Positions 9,382 through 18,056 of a stretch of 64,000 nt of DNA are shown one piece after another. Position 1 is the stretch's first letter, and each line of letters begins with the position of its first letter. Position numbers and translations under genes: made by a program. The notes beneath the pieces were generated by a model, which saw only the letters and a list, made by a program, of their open reading frames with translations, searched no databases and was not told where the DNA came from. The DNA comes from Rhodocyclaceae bacterium (GTDB lineage: Bacteria; Pseudomonadota; Gammaproteobacteria; Burkholderiales; Rhodocyclaceae), in the NCBI GenBank assembly GCA_016791105.1, contig JAEUNM010000108.1, positions 1 through 64,000 on the forward strand. Reading direction: 5' to 3'.

Positions 9382-10137
9382 TCAAAAGACAAGGTCGTAA
9401 AAAAGCTTCAGGATAAGTAGCGTTACGACGCACAGGAACACCTTGCGCACGAAGTGCGTACCGCGCGTCAATGCGAGATGGGAACCGGCCCAGGCGCCGC
9501 AGAAATTTGCGGCTGCCATTGCCAGCCCTAATTGGGGCAGTACCTGGCCGTGGTCCAGGAAGTAGGCCAAAGCACCAAGATTGGTGGCCAGATTGACGAC
9601 TTTTGCGGCGGCGGAGGCGTGCAGGAAATCCCAGCCGAACAGCCTGATAAAAACGAATATCAGAAAGCTGCCGGTACCCGGTCCGAAAAATCCGTCGTAA
9701 AAGCCGATAAGTGTGCCAAAAAAGACGGCGAGCAAATGATCGCGCCGACCGTGTTCTTGCTGCCTGTTTTCTGCGCCAAATTCCTTGCGTCGAAAAATGT
9801 ATAACGCCACCGCGATGAGCAGCGCCAGGGTAAGAGGCTTCAAAACTTTGGGTGGGATGATCGCGACGGTGAGCGCGCCGAAGTAAGCGGCGAGCAGCGC
9901 GCCGCATGCGGCGGGCGCAAGCATGGTCCAATTCAGGCGTATCCGATGCATGTATCGCCAGGCGGCAAGAGAAGTGCCCACGATGCTGGCGATTTTGTTC
10001 GTACCGAATAGGGTCGGCGCTGCCATACCCGGGAATGTTGCGAGCAATAGGGGCAGTTGGATCAACCCTCCCCCACCGACTATGGAGTCGACCAGGCCGG
10101 CAAAAAATGCGCCGACTAAGAGGAGGGTCCAATCCAA
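9382..10137 (-). CDS. TSUP-family (TauE/SafE) membrane permease
   Basis: A 251-residue inner-membrane protein of the sulfite exporter TauE/SafE family, with about eight hydrophobic segments. The family repeats are visible: FFAGLVDSIVGGGGLIQLP near the N-terminus and FGTLIGFYDGFFGPGTGSF in the second half. Members move small sulfur- or carbon-containing anions; the substrate here is unknown. The TTG at 10137 was chosen as start because GGCGGA lies upstream and the protein then begins just before the first helix, giving the normal family length. A much longer frame upstream is open only because of base composition. Confidence 0.88.
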   Translation of the reverse strand: MDWTLLLVGAFFAGLVDSIVGGGGLIQLPLLLATFPGMAAPTLFGTNKIASIVGTSLAAWRYMHRIRLNWTMLAPAACGALLAAYFGALTVAIIPPKVLKPLTLALLIAVALYIFRRKEFGAENRQQEHGRRDHLLAVFFGTLIGFYDGFFGPGTGSFLIFVFIRLFGWDFLHASAAAKVVNLATNLGALAYFLDHGQVLPQLGLAMAAANFCGAWAGSHLALTRGTHFVRKVFLCVVTLLILKLFYDLVF

Positions 10138-10622
10138 GTCTGTTTCCGCCGTCTGCGAATATGAGTCCGGGTTTCGGGATGAGGCGCATCCTCGGCAGCC
10201 GCGGCGAAACTGCTGGCACGCCGCAGGCAAATGCCTGCATGTTTCACGTGAAACATGGGACGCGCGCCTCTGACTCGAAGCACAAATTCTACCGCGACGA
10301 GGAGCGAGATCCAGAGCTCCTCCAGCATTCCCGAACCCATGAAATAAGACCGAAATCCATCGGCTATTCCAGACACCCCGATAGAAGAACCGGTGCAACA
10401 TGGAGCACTGAAAAAACAACGCCAAATGGCCCAGAGACTGCCCATATTTCGCACAGAGCGAGTTTGCCATGCACCTCTCCATAGCCATCGAAGCGCATAA
10501 GCAGCTACCCGGCGCCACGCGCCGCCTCCATCCAGGATCACAAACAACGCAACGCCTAAGCCCCCCAAGCCAAGGCTGGGCAGCAACCAGCGACGCATTC
10601 CGGTAAACAGAAGAACATCAAA
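10138..10622. promoter_or_regulatory. Divergent intergenic region containing the parS site
   Basis: About 485 bases between the permease and the hybrid kinase. It holds a perfect parS palindrome (10240-10255) with a GCAGGC-AAAT-GCCTGC inverted repeat (10223-10238) directly beside it. Promoters for both neighbours must lie here, but no clear hexamers were identified. Open frames spanning the region have no recognisable family. Confidence 0.55.
10240..10255. other. parS: parS centromere-like site (ParB binding)
   Basis: The 16 bases TGTTTCACGTGAAACA are a perfect palindrome and match the bacterial parS consensus exactly. ParB nucleates on such sites near oriC, and with ParA and SMC it drives origin segregation. 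The site lies about 9 kb from the oriC candidate, where chromosomal parS sites usually cluster. parA and parB are not in the window. Confidence 0.92.
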
Positions 10623-13600
10623 ATGACCCCGGAGCCCGCAGCCGTCCCTGCCGCGATACCTGGTTTGTGCTACACGCTGCTGTTCCACTCGACGACCAGC
10701 ATTCTGGCCGTGATCGACGCCTCCAGCGGCCGCATGATCGACGTGAATACCGCCTGGGTCGAGGCGACGGGCATTCCTTACCGGGAGTCGCTCGGAAAAA
10801 CCGACCAGGAATTGATGCTATGGTGCCTGCCCAGCGAACGTGCCGAATATCTTGAATCCCTGCGTCAATCCGGACAGGTGCGCGATTTTCCCGCCCGCCT
10901 TTGTCTGCGTCAGCAGGAGCGCCACTGTCTCGTCTCAGGCCGCCTGTTCCACAACCAGGGTCTTGAATGCTACTGCTGTGAAATTCGCGATGTCACCGAG
11001 CAAGCCTTGCTGGAGCGTAAGCGCCAGGAAACGGAAAGTCGGTTGCACGCACTGATCGAAGGTACCTCGGACGCGGTGTTCATAAAAGACGTGGACGGCA
11101 AGTATCGGCTGGCTAATCAAGCCGTTGCCCGCTACGTCGGAAAGGCCATACCGGAAATACTGGGCGCAGATGATCGCAGTCTGTTTTCGCCCTCTGACGC
11201 AAGCACCGTGATGGCGGAAGACCGCCGCATCATGAGCGAAAACACCGTGCAATCGCTGGAAGAAGTTGTCGTGACCGCCGACCGCTGCACGCGAACTTTT
11301 CTTTCGACGAAAGGCCCGATCTACGACGAACAGGCCAAACTCGTCGGATTATTCGGCATCGCGCGAGACATCACGCGACGCCGCCACGACGAAAACGCCC
11401 TGCGCGACCGCGAGGCTCAGTTACGCGGAATTGGGGACAACCTGCCGGGAGGGGTGGTGTTCCAACTCGACCTGGGCCCGGACGGCACAGAGCGCCGCTT
11501 TACCTATCTCAGCTCGGGAATCCGAAACCTGCCGGGGCTATTCGGAAATGACACAATTTCCAACCCCGCCGGTTTGTGCGAGCAAATCCACGAAACAGAC
11601 CGCCCGGCATTTCTGGCCGCGTGCAAAGCATCGATCGCCGCCCTCACCCCTATTTCGGCCCAATTCCGCGTCCGCCTCGCCGCAGGCGCAATACGCTGGG
11701 TAGAAGTACGCGCCGCGCCGCGCCACCGCCTGGACCTGCACCTGGTGTGGGACGGAATATTGCTCGACATCACCGAAAGCAAGACTGCACAGGAAGCGGT
11801 GCGCCGCGCCCAGGAAAATTACCAAATGCTGTTCCGCGAAATGCTGAACGGCTTCTCCCTGCACGAAATCATTTGCGATAAATCCGGCCGCCCTGTCGAT
11901 TACCGCTTCATCGACGTAAATCCTGCCTTTGAACGCATGACCGGGCTGAAAGCGGATCACATCGTGGGCCGCCGCGTGCTCGAAGTATTACCGGGAACCG
12001 AACCATATTGGATCGACACCTTCGGCAAGGTGGCATTGACGGGTGAACACATCATGTATGAAAACTACTCTGCGGAACTGGGCAAATATTTCGAAGTGCT
12101 CACCTTTCGACCTGCGCCCATGCAATTTGCCTGCGTAATTCAGGAGGTCACCCAGCGCAAACAGGCCGAACTTGACCTCGACCGATATCGCCGCCATCTC
12201 GAAGAACTTGTCGCCCAACGAACCGCGGAACTGTCCCTGGCCAAGGAAGCCGCCGAGACGGCAAACCTGGCGAAAAGTGCATTCCTCGCGAACATGAGCC
12301 ACGAAATTCGCACACCGATGAATGCCATATCCGGCATGGCTCATTTGATACGCAAGGACGGTCTGACGCGCAAACAGGCCGAGCGCATGGAAAAGCTGGA
12401 AGCCGCCAGAGCCCATTTGCTCGAGGTGATCGATTCCATACTCGACCTGTCAAAAATCGAAGCTGGCAAATTCGACCTGCAGGAGGAACCCTTTTCCCCG
12501 GCAGAACTGATCACTCGCGTCGCGGCCCTCATCCAGCCTGCCGCAGACGCCAAGGGCCTGATGCTCAGAACCGACATTGCCCACCTTCCCGCCCAATTGC
12601 TCGGTGATCCAACCCGCCTGCAACAAGCCCTGCTCAATTACGCCACCAATGCGGTCAAATTCACCCAGGCCGGCTCGGTAACATTGCGCGCCACCTGTAG
12701 CGAATCGAGCGGCCCTGACAGTTTCCTGCGTTTCGAAGTGATCGATACCGGGGTAGGCATTCCACCCCACGTCCTGCCCCGCCTGTTCACCCCCTTCGAA
12801 CAAGCCGACGCTTCGGTCGCCCGTACCCATGGCGGCACCGGACTGGGTCTGGCCATCACACGTAAACTGTCCGAATTAATGGGCGGCGAAGCGGCCGCCA
12901 TCAGCACCCCCGGTGAAGGCAGCAAATTCTGGTTCACTGCCCGCCTGCGCAAGCTCCCGACCGCCACCCCGATGGCAGTGACCACGCCACCTCCACCTGC
13001 CGACCCACACGCGCAGGAACTTGCAGGCCGCCGCATTCTGGTGGTCGAGGACGACCCGGTTAACCAGGAAATCATTTGCGAAATTCTGGACGGTACCGGC
13101 GCTGTGATCGACATCGCCAACGACGGCGTGGAGGGCGTGGCTCGTGTCAGCGAAACCGATTACGACATGGTTCTGATGGACGTGCAAATGCCGCGCATGA
13201 ACGGATTGGAAGCCACCCGCCACATCCGTGCCCTGCCCGGCCGGGCCTCCCTGCGCATCGTTGCCATCACCGCCAACGCATTTCTGGAAGACAGGGAACG
13301 TTGCGCGGCAGCTGGAATGAATGATTTCTTTTCCAAGCCGCTCGATCCGGATCAATTCAGATCGCGGGTGCTGCATTGGCTGCCCGCCGCTCAAGCGGAA
13401 AACACCGGCCCCACACCCACTGTGCATTGGGAACAACGCTACAGTACGGGCAATCACTTGCTCGATGCCCAACATCGCGCACTACTCGAATTTTGCAAGC
13501 TGGCGTCCAGCCGCTACCGGCACGATGGAGGCATGCCCAGCGACACCCTGCGCTATTACGCTGAAGAAATGCGCGCGCACGCCGATCGCCACTTCTGTGA

Positions 13601-13820
13601 CGAAAGCTCGCTGCTGGAAAGGCACGCCTATCCCGGATTGGCACAACAGCAGCGAAAATATGGTGAATTTTACGATTTGCTCGCCCAGTTGCTGGCCGCC
13701 GGGCCGGATTCAGGTCAAGAACGCGAGCTATTCGAACAAATGCTGGATTGGTGGATGGACCACCTGCAGGACAGCCCTCGCGAATTCAGCAAGCTGTTCC
13801 GGCCCGCGCCGCAGGCCTGA
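10623..13820 (+). CDS. Hybrid sensor histidine kinase with PAS repeats, receiver and hemerythrin-like domain
   Basis: A 1065-residue multi-domain sensor without clear transmembrane helices. There are four PAS-like units (about 20-130, 145-260, 275-390, 395-510), a short coiled coil, then HisKA with phospho-acceptor His560 (MSHEIRTPMN). The HATPase shows NYATNAVKF, DTGVGIP and GGTGLGLAI. The receiver domain (about 795-910) has phospho-acceptor Asp853 (LMDVQMPRMNG) and FSKP. The C-terminus (about 930-1055) is hemerythrin-like, with LLDAQH and HFCDE retained; the two later His ligands of the family are replaced by Gln and Tyr and the terminal Asp ligand is not in place. It is probably cytosolic and redox- or small-molecule-responsive. 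The partner regulator is not in the window. Confidence 0.9.
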   Translation: MTPEPAAVPAAIPGLCYTLLFHSTTSILAVIDASSGRMIDVNTAWVEATGIPYRESLGKTDQELMLWCLPSERAEYLESLRQSGQVRDFPARLCLRQQERHCLVSGRLFHNQGLECYCCEIRDVTEQALLERKRQETESRLHALIEGTSDAVFIKDVDGKYRLANQAVARYVGKAIPEILGADDRSLFSPSDASTVMAEDRRIMSENTVQSLEEVVVTADRCTRTFLSTKGPIYDEQAKLVGLFGIARDITRRRHDENALRDREAQLRGIGDNLPGGVVFQLDLGPDGTERRFTYLSSGIRNLPGLFGNDTISNPAGLCEQIHETDRPAFLAACKASIAALTPISAQFRVRLAAGAIRWVEVRAAPRHRLDLHLVWDGILLDITESKTAQEAVRRAQENYQMLFREMLNGFSLHEIICDKSGRPVDYRFIDVNPAFERMTGLKADHIVGRRVLEVLPGTEPYWIDTFGKVALTGEHIMYENYSAELGKYFEVLTFRPAPMQFACVIQEVTQRKQAELDLDRYRRHLEELVAQRTAELSLAKEAAETANLAKSAFLANMSHEIRTPMNAISGMAHLIRKDGLTRKQAERMEKLEAARAHLLEVIDSILDLSKIEAGKFDLQEEPFSPAELITRVAALIQPAADAKGLMLRTDIAHLPAQLLGDPTRLQQALLNYATNAVKFTQAGSVTLRATCSESSGPDSFLRFEVIDTGVGIPPHVLPRLFTPFEQADASVARTHGGTGLGLAITRKLSELMGGEAAAISTPGEGSKFWFTARLRKLPTATPMAVTTPPPPADPHAQELAGRRILVVEDDPVNQEIICEILDGTGAVIDIANDGVEGVARVSETDYDMVLMDVQMPRMNGLEATRHIRALPGRASLRIVAITANAFLEDRERCAAAGMNDFFSKPLDPDQFRSRVLHWLPAAQAENTGPTPTVHWEQRYSTGNHLLDAQHRALLEFCKLASSRYRHDGGMPSDTLRYYAEEMRAHADRHFCDESSLLERHAYPGLAQQQRKYGEFYDLLAQLLAAGPDSGQERELFEQMLDWWMDHLQDSPREFSKLFRPAPQA

Positions 13821-13840
13821 CCGAGCAGACGGACTGCCTA

Positions 13841-15184
13841 CTACTTTCCGATACAGAAGCGCGAAAAGATGGCGCCCAGCAAGTCGTCGGCAGCGACAAG
13901 CCCGACAATTTCACCCAGCGCTGCATGCCCTTCGCGTAGTTCCTCGGCAAACAATTCCAGCGCGTCGGCCATGCGTGCGCTCGCCATGTCCACATGTGCG
14001 GCGCAACGCGCAAGGGCATCGAGATGGCGCGCACGGGCCAGAAACGTGGCCTCCCCGGCAGGCTGTGCTCCCGCCATCTGCAGCAATCGATCTTTCAGCG
14101 CATCGATACCGGCCCCGTTGCGCGCAGAAACGAACAGATCGCACGCGCCGGCCGCGGTAGCCGCTTCGACCAGATCGCACTTGTTGCCCACCACCAGGCG
14201 TGGCACGCTGCCCGGCAACCTGGCTGCAATCTGCTGGTCCGCCACGGTATAGCCGGCCCTTGCATCGACCAGAAGTAGCACCACATCGGCACGCCCAATC
14301 TCTTTCCAGGTGCGCTCCATGCCGAGCCGCTCGATTTCGTGCTCCGCTTCGCGCAGGCCGGCAGTATCCACCACGTACAGGGGAATACCACCAATCTGCA
14401 CATGCTCTTTCAACGTGTCGCGCGTGGTACCGGCCCACTCGCTCACAATGGCTCTATCTTCCCCGGCCAGACGATTGAGCAAACTCGATTTGCCTACGTT
14501 GGGCTGCCCAGCCAATACCACGTGCAAGCCGTCGCGCAGCAATCTGCCCTGCTCTGCCTGGGCACGCAGCTCAGTCAGATCCTGCATGATCACCGCGAGC
14601 CGCCCGGCTGCATCCGCCCGCTCGAGAAAGTCGATTTCCTCTTCCGGAAAATCCAGCGTGGCCTCGACCAGACAGCGCAATTCGAACAGGCGATCCGCCA
14701 GGTCATGTACCCGCCGCGAAAATTCCCCTTCGAGTGAGCGCAGCGCAGAACGCGCCGCGCTTGCGGTAGCCGCGTCTATCAAATCGGCAACCGCCTCGGC
14801 TTGGGCCAGATCTATTTTTTCGTTCAGGAAAGCGCGCTGCGTAAATTCTCCCGCCGCCGCGATGCGTGCGCCCAGTTCGACACAACGCTGCAACAGCAAA
14901 TGCAGCACGACCGGACCGCCATGCCCCTGCAACTCCAGAACGTCCTCGCCGGTATAGGACGCCGGTGCGGGGAAATACAGGGCGATGCCTTCGTCTATGG
15001 CGGCACCGCCGGCATCGCGGAATTGCGCGTACATTGCGTGCCGCGCCTGCGGTACACGCCCCAGCAGGGCCAGCGCGTAGCTCTCCAGCCTGGGGCCGCT
15101 CAAGCGCACCACCCCGATGCCGCCGCGGCCATGCGCGGTTGCAATGGCCGCAATGACGTCGCGCGCGCCGGAACAAACGCTCAT
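13841..15184 (-). CDS. mnmE: tRNA uridine-5-carboxymethylaminomethyl modification GTPase MnmE
   Basis: A 447-residue MnmE (TrmE), which with MnmG installs the cmnm5 group on the wobble uridine of certain tRNAs. The N-terminal tetrahydrofolate-binding domain (SYTGEDVLELQGHGGP), a helical domain and the inserted G domain are present: GQPNVGKSS (G1), GTTRDT (G2), DTAG (G3) and NKCD (G4). The protein ends in FCIGK, the invariant catalytic C-terminal motif. It lies in the conserved rpmH-rnpA-yidD-yidC-mnmE block, 49 bases downstream of yidC, and converges on the hybrid kinase with a 20-base gap. mnmG is not in the window. Confidence 0.97.
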   Translation of the reverse strand: MSVCSGARDVIAAIATAHGRGGIGVVRLSGPRLESYALALLGRVPQARHAMYAQFRDAGGAAIDEGIALYFPAPASYTGEDVLELQGHGGPVVLHLLLQRCVELGARIAAAGEFTQRAFLNEKIDLAQAEAVADLIDAATASAARSALRSLEGEFSRRVHDLADRLFELRCLVEATLDFPEEEIDFLERADAAGRLAVIMQDLTELRAQAEQGRLLRDGLHVVLAGQPNVGKSSLLNRLAGEDRAIVSEWAGTTRDTLKEHVQIGGIPLYVVDTAGLREAEHEIERLGMERTWKEIGRADVVLLLVDARAGYTVADQQIAARLPGSVPRLVVGNKCDLVEAATAAGACDLFVSARNGAGIDALKDRLLQMAGAQPAGEATFLARARHLDALARCAAHVDMASARMADALELFAEELREGHAALGEIVGLVAADDLLGAIFSRFCIGK

Positions 15185-15233
15185 CCGGACCTGCCGCCGG
15201 CGTGCCCTGGGAAATCCGCCGCCGTCACACGGA

Positions 15234-16883
15234 TTACGCGGCCTTTGCTTTGCCGCCCTCTATCATGCGATTGATTTGCCACTGCTGGGCAATCGACAGC
15301 AAATTGTTGATCGTCCAGTACAGCACCAGCCCGGCCGGGAAAAACAGGAACATGCCGGTGAATACGATGGGCATGAGCCACATGACCTTGGCTTGAATCG
15401 GATCCGGCGGGGTGGGATTGAGCTTGGTCTGTATGAGCATCGTAGCGCCCATGACCAGCGGCATCACAAAGTACGGGTCCTTGTCCGACAGGTCGGCAAT
15501 CCAGAGGACCCAGGGTGCATGGCGCATTTCAACCGCACCCAGCAGCACCCAGTACAGGGATATGAATACCGGAATTTGCACCAGGATGGGCAGGCAGCCT
15601 CCCAGCGGATTGATTTTCTCGCGCTTGTAAAGCTCCATCATTTCCTGATTCATGCGTGCCCGGTCGTCACCGAACTGCTCCTTCAGGCGCTGCAACCTGG
15701 GTCCGACCTGGCGCATTTTTGCCATCGACTTGTAGCTCGCGGCCGACAGCGGGAAAAACATAAGTTTGATCCCGATGGTGAGCAGGATGATCGCCCAGCC
15801 CCAGTTCCCAACCAGTTTGTGCAGCATCGACAGCAACCAGTAGATCGGGAAAGCGATCAGCTTCAACCAGCCATAATCCACCACCAGTTCCAGGCCGGGC
15901 GCGATCTTCTCGAGATTGGAGGTTTCCTGCGGACCCGAATAAAGCGGAACATCGACACTTCCTGTCGCGCCCGCGGCAATGGAACCTAGCGGCAACAAAA
16001 GCCCAACCGCATAGAGGTCATTTTGCTTTCTGGCGTAGTATTCCCGCTCCGGTCCCGGCACTGGAACATAAGCACTAACGAAGTAGTGCTGCACCATCGC
16101 AACCCAGCCATCACTGCCTTTTTTGGAAATCAGCCCTTCCTTGTCGAGCTTTGAAAATTCTATCTTCTGGTAATTGTCAGCACTCGTATAAGTCGCCGGG
16201 CCGGTGAAGGTGCTTACCATTTTTGCATCCGACTCGATCTTCTTGCCGTCGCGCAGCAATTGGAAATAGGCGGAAGGGGAAATTGCCGCGTTAGTTCCGT
16301 TACGAATTTCGAATTTGGTATCGATCAGATAGCTGCTGCGCTTGAAGCTAAGTACTTTAGTCACATCCACGCCGCTTGCGCCAGGCGCCGAAAGACGCAC
16401 TTCGACCTTGTCCTCACCTGGCTTCAATTCGACCGCTGCCGCCGGTAAGCGGTAAACCGTATTGTGATCCGCATAGCCGCCGAGCAGCCCACTTTGCGCC
16501 TTGTAAATATGCGACGAACCGTCGTCCAGCAACTGGAACGGTTTGCTTACGTCTTCGCGCGCATGGTGTTTCAGAAATTCCAGCTTGACGATATCGCCGC
16601 CCTGCGCGGTAATTTCCGCAACCAGAAAATCGGTTTTGACGACCAGCCGCGGACTTTGCGCGCCGCTGGTCCCTACCGCCGGCGGCGACGCACCTGAAGC
16701 GGGCGCGGCCGCCCCTATGCCAGGCGTCGGCGGAGCAACTGTTCCGGATTGCCCGCTGCTCCCCGGCGTCGCCGCCTGCTGCTGCGTCGCGGTCGGCATG
16801 TTCGCCCGCTGCCAGTTGGTCCACAGCATCATCGAGGACAACCCGAAGATGACGAGCAAAATAATGGTTTTCTGGTTTTCCAT
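15234..16883 (-). CDS. yidC: Membrane protein insertase YidC
   Basis: A 549-residue YidC of Gram-negative type, which inserts inner-membrane proteins alone or with SecYEG. The N-terminal helix (IILLVIFGLSSMMLW) is followed by a large periplasmic beta-domain (about 60-340) with a Pro/Ala/Gly-rich linker, and then the conserved five-helix core (IPVFISLYWVLLGAVEMR; FVMPLVMGATMLIQTKL). The C-terminus is Lys-rich, as usual. Its position between yidD and mnmE is the classic order. Confidence 0.97.
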   Translation of the reverse strand: MENQKTIILLVIFGLSSMMLWTNWQRANMPTATQQQAATPGSSGQSGTVAPPTPGIGAAAPASGASPPAVGTSGAQSPRLVVKTDFLVAEITAQGGDIVKLEFLKHHAREDVSKPFQLLDDGSSHIYKAQSGLLGGYADHNTVYRLPAAAVELKPGEDKVEVRLSAPGASGVDVTKVLSFKRSSYLIDTKFEIRNGTNAAISPSAYFQLLRDGKKIESDAKMVSTFTGPATYTSADNYQKIEFSKLDKEGLISKKGSDGWVAMVQHYFVSAYVPVPGPEREYYARKQNDLYAVGLLLPLGSIAAGATGSVDVPLYSGPQETSNLEKIAPGLELVVDYGWLKLIAFPIYWLLSMLHKLVGNWGWAIILLTIGIKLMFFPLSAASYKSMAKMRQVGPRLQRLKEQFGDDRARMNQEMMELYKREKINPLGGCLPILVQIPVFISLYWVLLGAVEMRHAPWVLWIADLSDKDPYFVMPLVMGATMLIQTKLNPTPPDPIQAKVMWLMPIVFTGMFLFFPAGLVLYWTINNLLSIAQQWQINRMIEGGKAKAA

Positions 16884-17079
16884 GGCGAATTCGTCTTAGT
16901 CACTTGCCCGTGGAACTTGTGCGAATGGCACAAATATCCACGCGGATGCGGCATTGCGGGCTATGTTCAGTGGCCACGCGCCACGTTTTCCGCGGGCAGC
17001 CCGCGCACGCGCGCCCGCCTTTCCTGCATTACGCTTGCTGCGCCGCGATCGCCCAAATCCGCCGCGTTTTCTGACCAGC

Positions 17080-17289
17080 TCAAGGCACCGGGTCAAAGCC
17101 GCCCGGATGCCATGGATGGCAACGACAAAGCCTGCGCGCTGCCATGCAACCGCCGGCAAGTGCGCCGTGGCGCCGGATCGCCTGTTCGGCGTAGGCAGAA
17201 CAGCTGGGATAAAACCGGCAACGCGGCGGCAACCAGGGGCTGATCGCGTAGCGGTACAGACGAACCACGCCGAGCAGCACGGTTTTCAC
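17080..17289 (-). CDS. yidD: Membrane protein insertion efficiency factor YidD
   Basis: A 69-residue YidD. The family signature is clear: YRYAISPWLPPRCRFYPSCS, then YAEQAIRRHGALAG, ending PWHPGGFDPVP. It is a small amphipathic membrane-associated protein thought to help YidC-dependent insertion. Its start overlaps the last codon of rnpA by four bases, which indicates translational coupling. About 196 bases separate it from yidC; a frame in that gap is not convincing. Confidence 0.95.
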   Translation of the reverse strand: MKTVLLGVVRLYRYAISPWLPPRCRFYPSCSAYAEQAIRRHGALAGGCMAARRLCRCHPWHPGGFDPVP

Positions 17290-17639
17290 TTCGGCAGCCT
17301 CGCAAGTAATTGCGCGATTTCGGTCCGCAGTTCGGTACGCTCGGGATCGCGCAAGCTGCTGGTCACGCGCAGAACGAGGTCCAGATGCGGCAAATTTTCA
17401 CGCTCCAGGCGAAAAACTTCGCGCGCGACCCGCCGTATCCGATTGCGCCATACCGCACGCCGCACGTGCTTGCGCGCCACCACGAATCCTAGACGCGCCG
17501 TACCAAGCGAGTTGGGCTTGTAGCTAAGCCTGAATCGCTCGCCACGGACGGCCCGACGATATCCGAATACCTGAGAAAATTCCGCCGCGACCCGCAGGCG
17601 AAATTTTTTTTCGAACCTCGCCCGACCCTGCGCCGGCAA
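17286..17639 (-). CDS. rnpA: Ribonuclease P protein component
   Basis: A 117-residue protein subunit of RNase P, which binds the RNA subunit and helps process tRNA 5' leaders. Diagnostic features are RLGFVVARKHVRRAVWRNRI with the RNR motif (RRAVWRNRIRR), the high Arg content and the small size. The frame is open further upstream, overlapping rpmH, but without family sequence; the TTG at 17639 gives the usual length, so the start is provisional. It is preceded by rpmH and overlaps yidD by four bases. Confidence 0.93.
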   Translation of the reverse strand: MPAQGRARFEKKFRLRVAAEFSQVFGYRRAVRGERFRLSYKPNSLGTARLGFVVARKHVRRAVWRNRIRRVAREVFRLERENLPHLDLVLRVTSSLRDPERTELRTEIAQLLARLPK

Positions 17640-17677
17640 TTCACTGCCACCGCTTCGGCCTGGGCGAGTAACGTCGT

Positions 17678-17812
17678 TCAGACCGACAACCTGGCACGCC
17701 CCTTGGAGCGGCGTGCCGCGATGACTGCGCGCCCGCCGCGGGTGCGCATACGAACGAGAAAACCGTGGGTACGCTTGCGCCGCACGACGGAAGGTTGGAA
17801 GGTACGCTTCAT
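17678..17812 (-). CDS. rpmH: 50S ribosomal protein L34
   Basis: A 44-residue L34 (MKRTFQPSVVRRKRTHGFLV... ending ...RARLSV), a typical sequence and length. The ATG at 17812 starts the conserved protein; an upstream in-frame extension is not family-like. It is the first gene of the leftward origin-flanking operon, with a good promoter just upstream. Confidence 0.98.
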   Translation of the reverse strand: MKRTFQPSVVRRKRTHGFLVRMRTRGGRAVIAARRSKGRARLSV

Positions 17813-17843
17813 GATGCTGGTTCCGCTTGGAAGAAAACCCGCA

Positions 17844-17872
17844 ATTACAGCTTTTTGCGAAACTTTTGTCAA
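17844..17872 (-). promoter_or_regulatory. Sigma-70 promoter of rpmH
   Basis: Read on the minus strand, TTGACA (17867-17872) and TGTAAT (17844-17849) are separated by exactly 17 bases, a near-consensus sigma-70 promoter. It lies 31 bases upstream of the rpmH start and should drive the rpmH-rnpA-yidD-yidC-mnmE block. Confidence 0.75.
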
Positions 17873-18056
17873 TCTGCACCGCACACGAGGGCTGGCAAGC
17901 TGCACTCAAAACGGCTACAATCACACCTTCCCGAAAAGCTTCCCGAAGCCGTCCGATTCGCCTGGAGACGCGGCGGACTAAATTAGTTTTTCATAATTAA
18001 ATCAATACAATACTAGGATTTTCTCGCCTAGCTGTAGAGCTATCCCGGGTAAGCGC

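Noticed and set aside
10116..10688. 190-codon minus-strand frame crossing the parS region
   Set aside because: The peptide across the palindrome arises from parS itself, and the rest matches no family.
16896..17159. 87-codon minus-strand frame between yidD and yidC
   Set aside because: It overlaps yidD out of frame and is highly basic without family match; the yidD-yidC order is complete without it.
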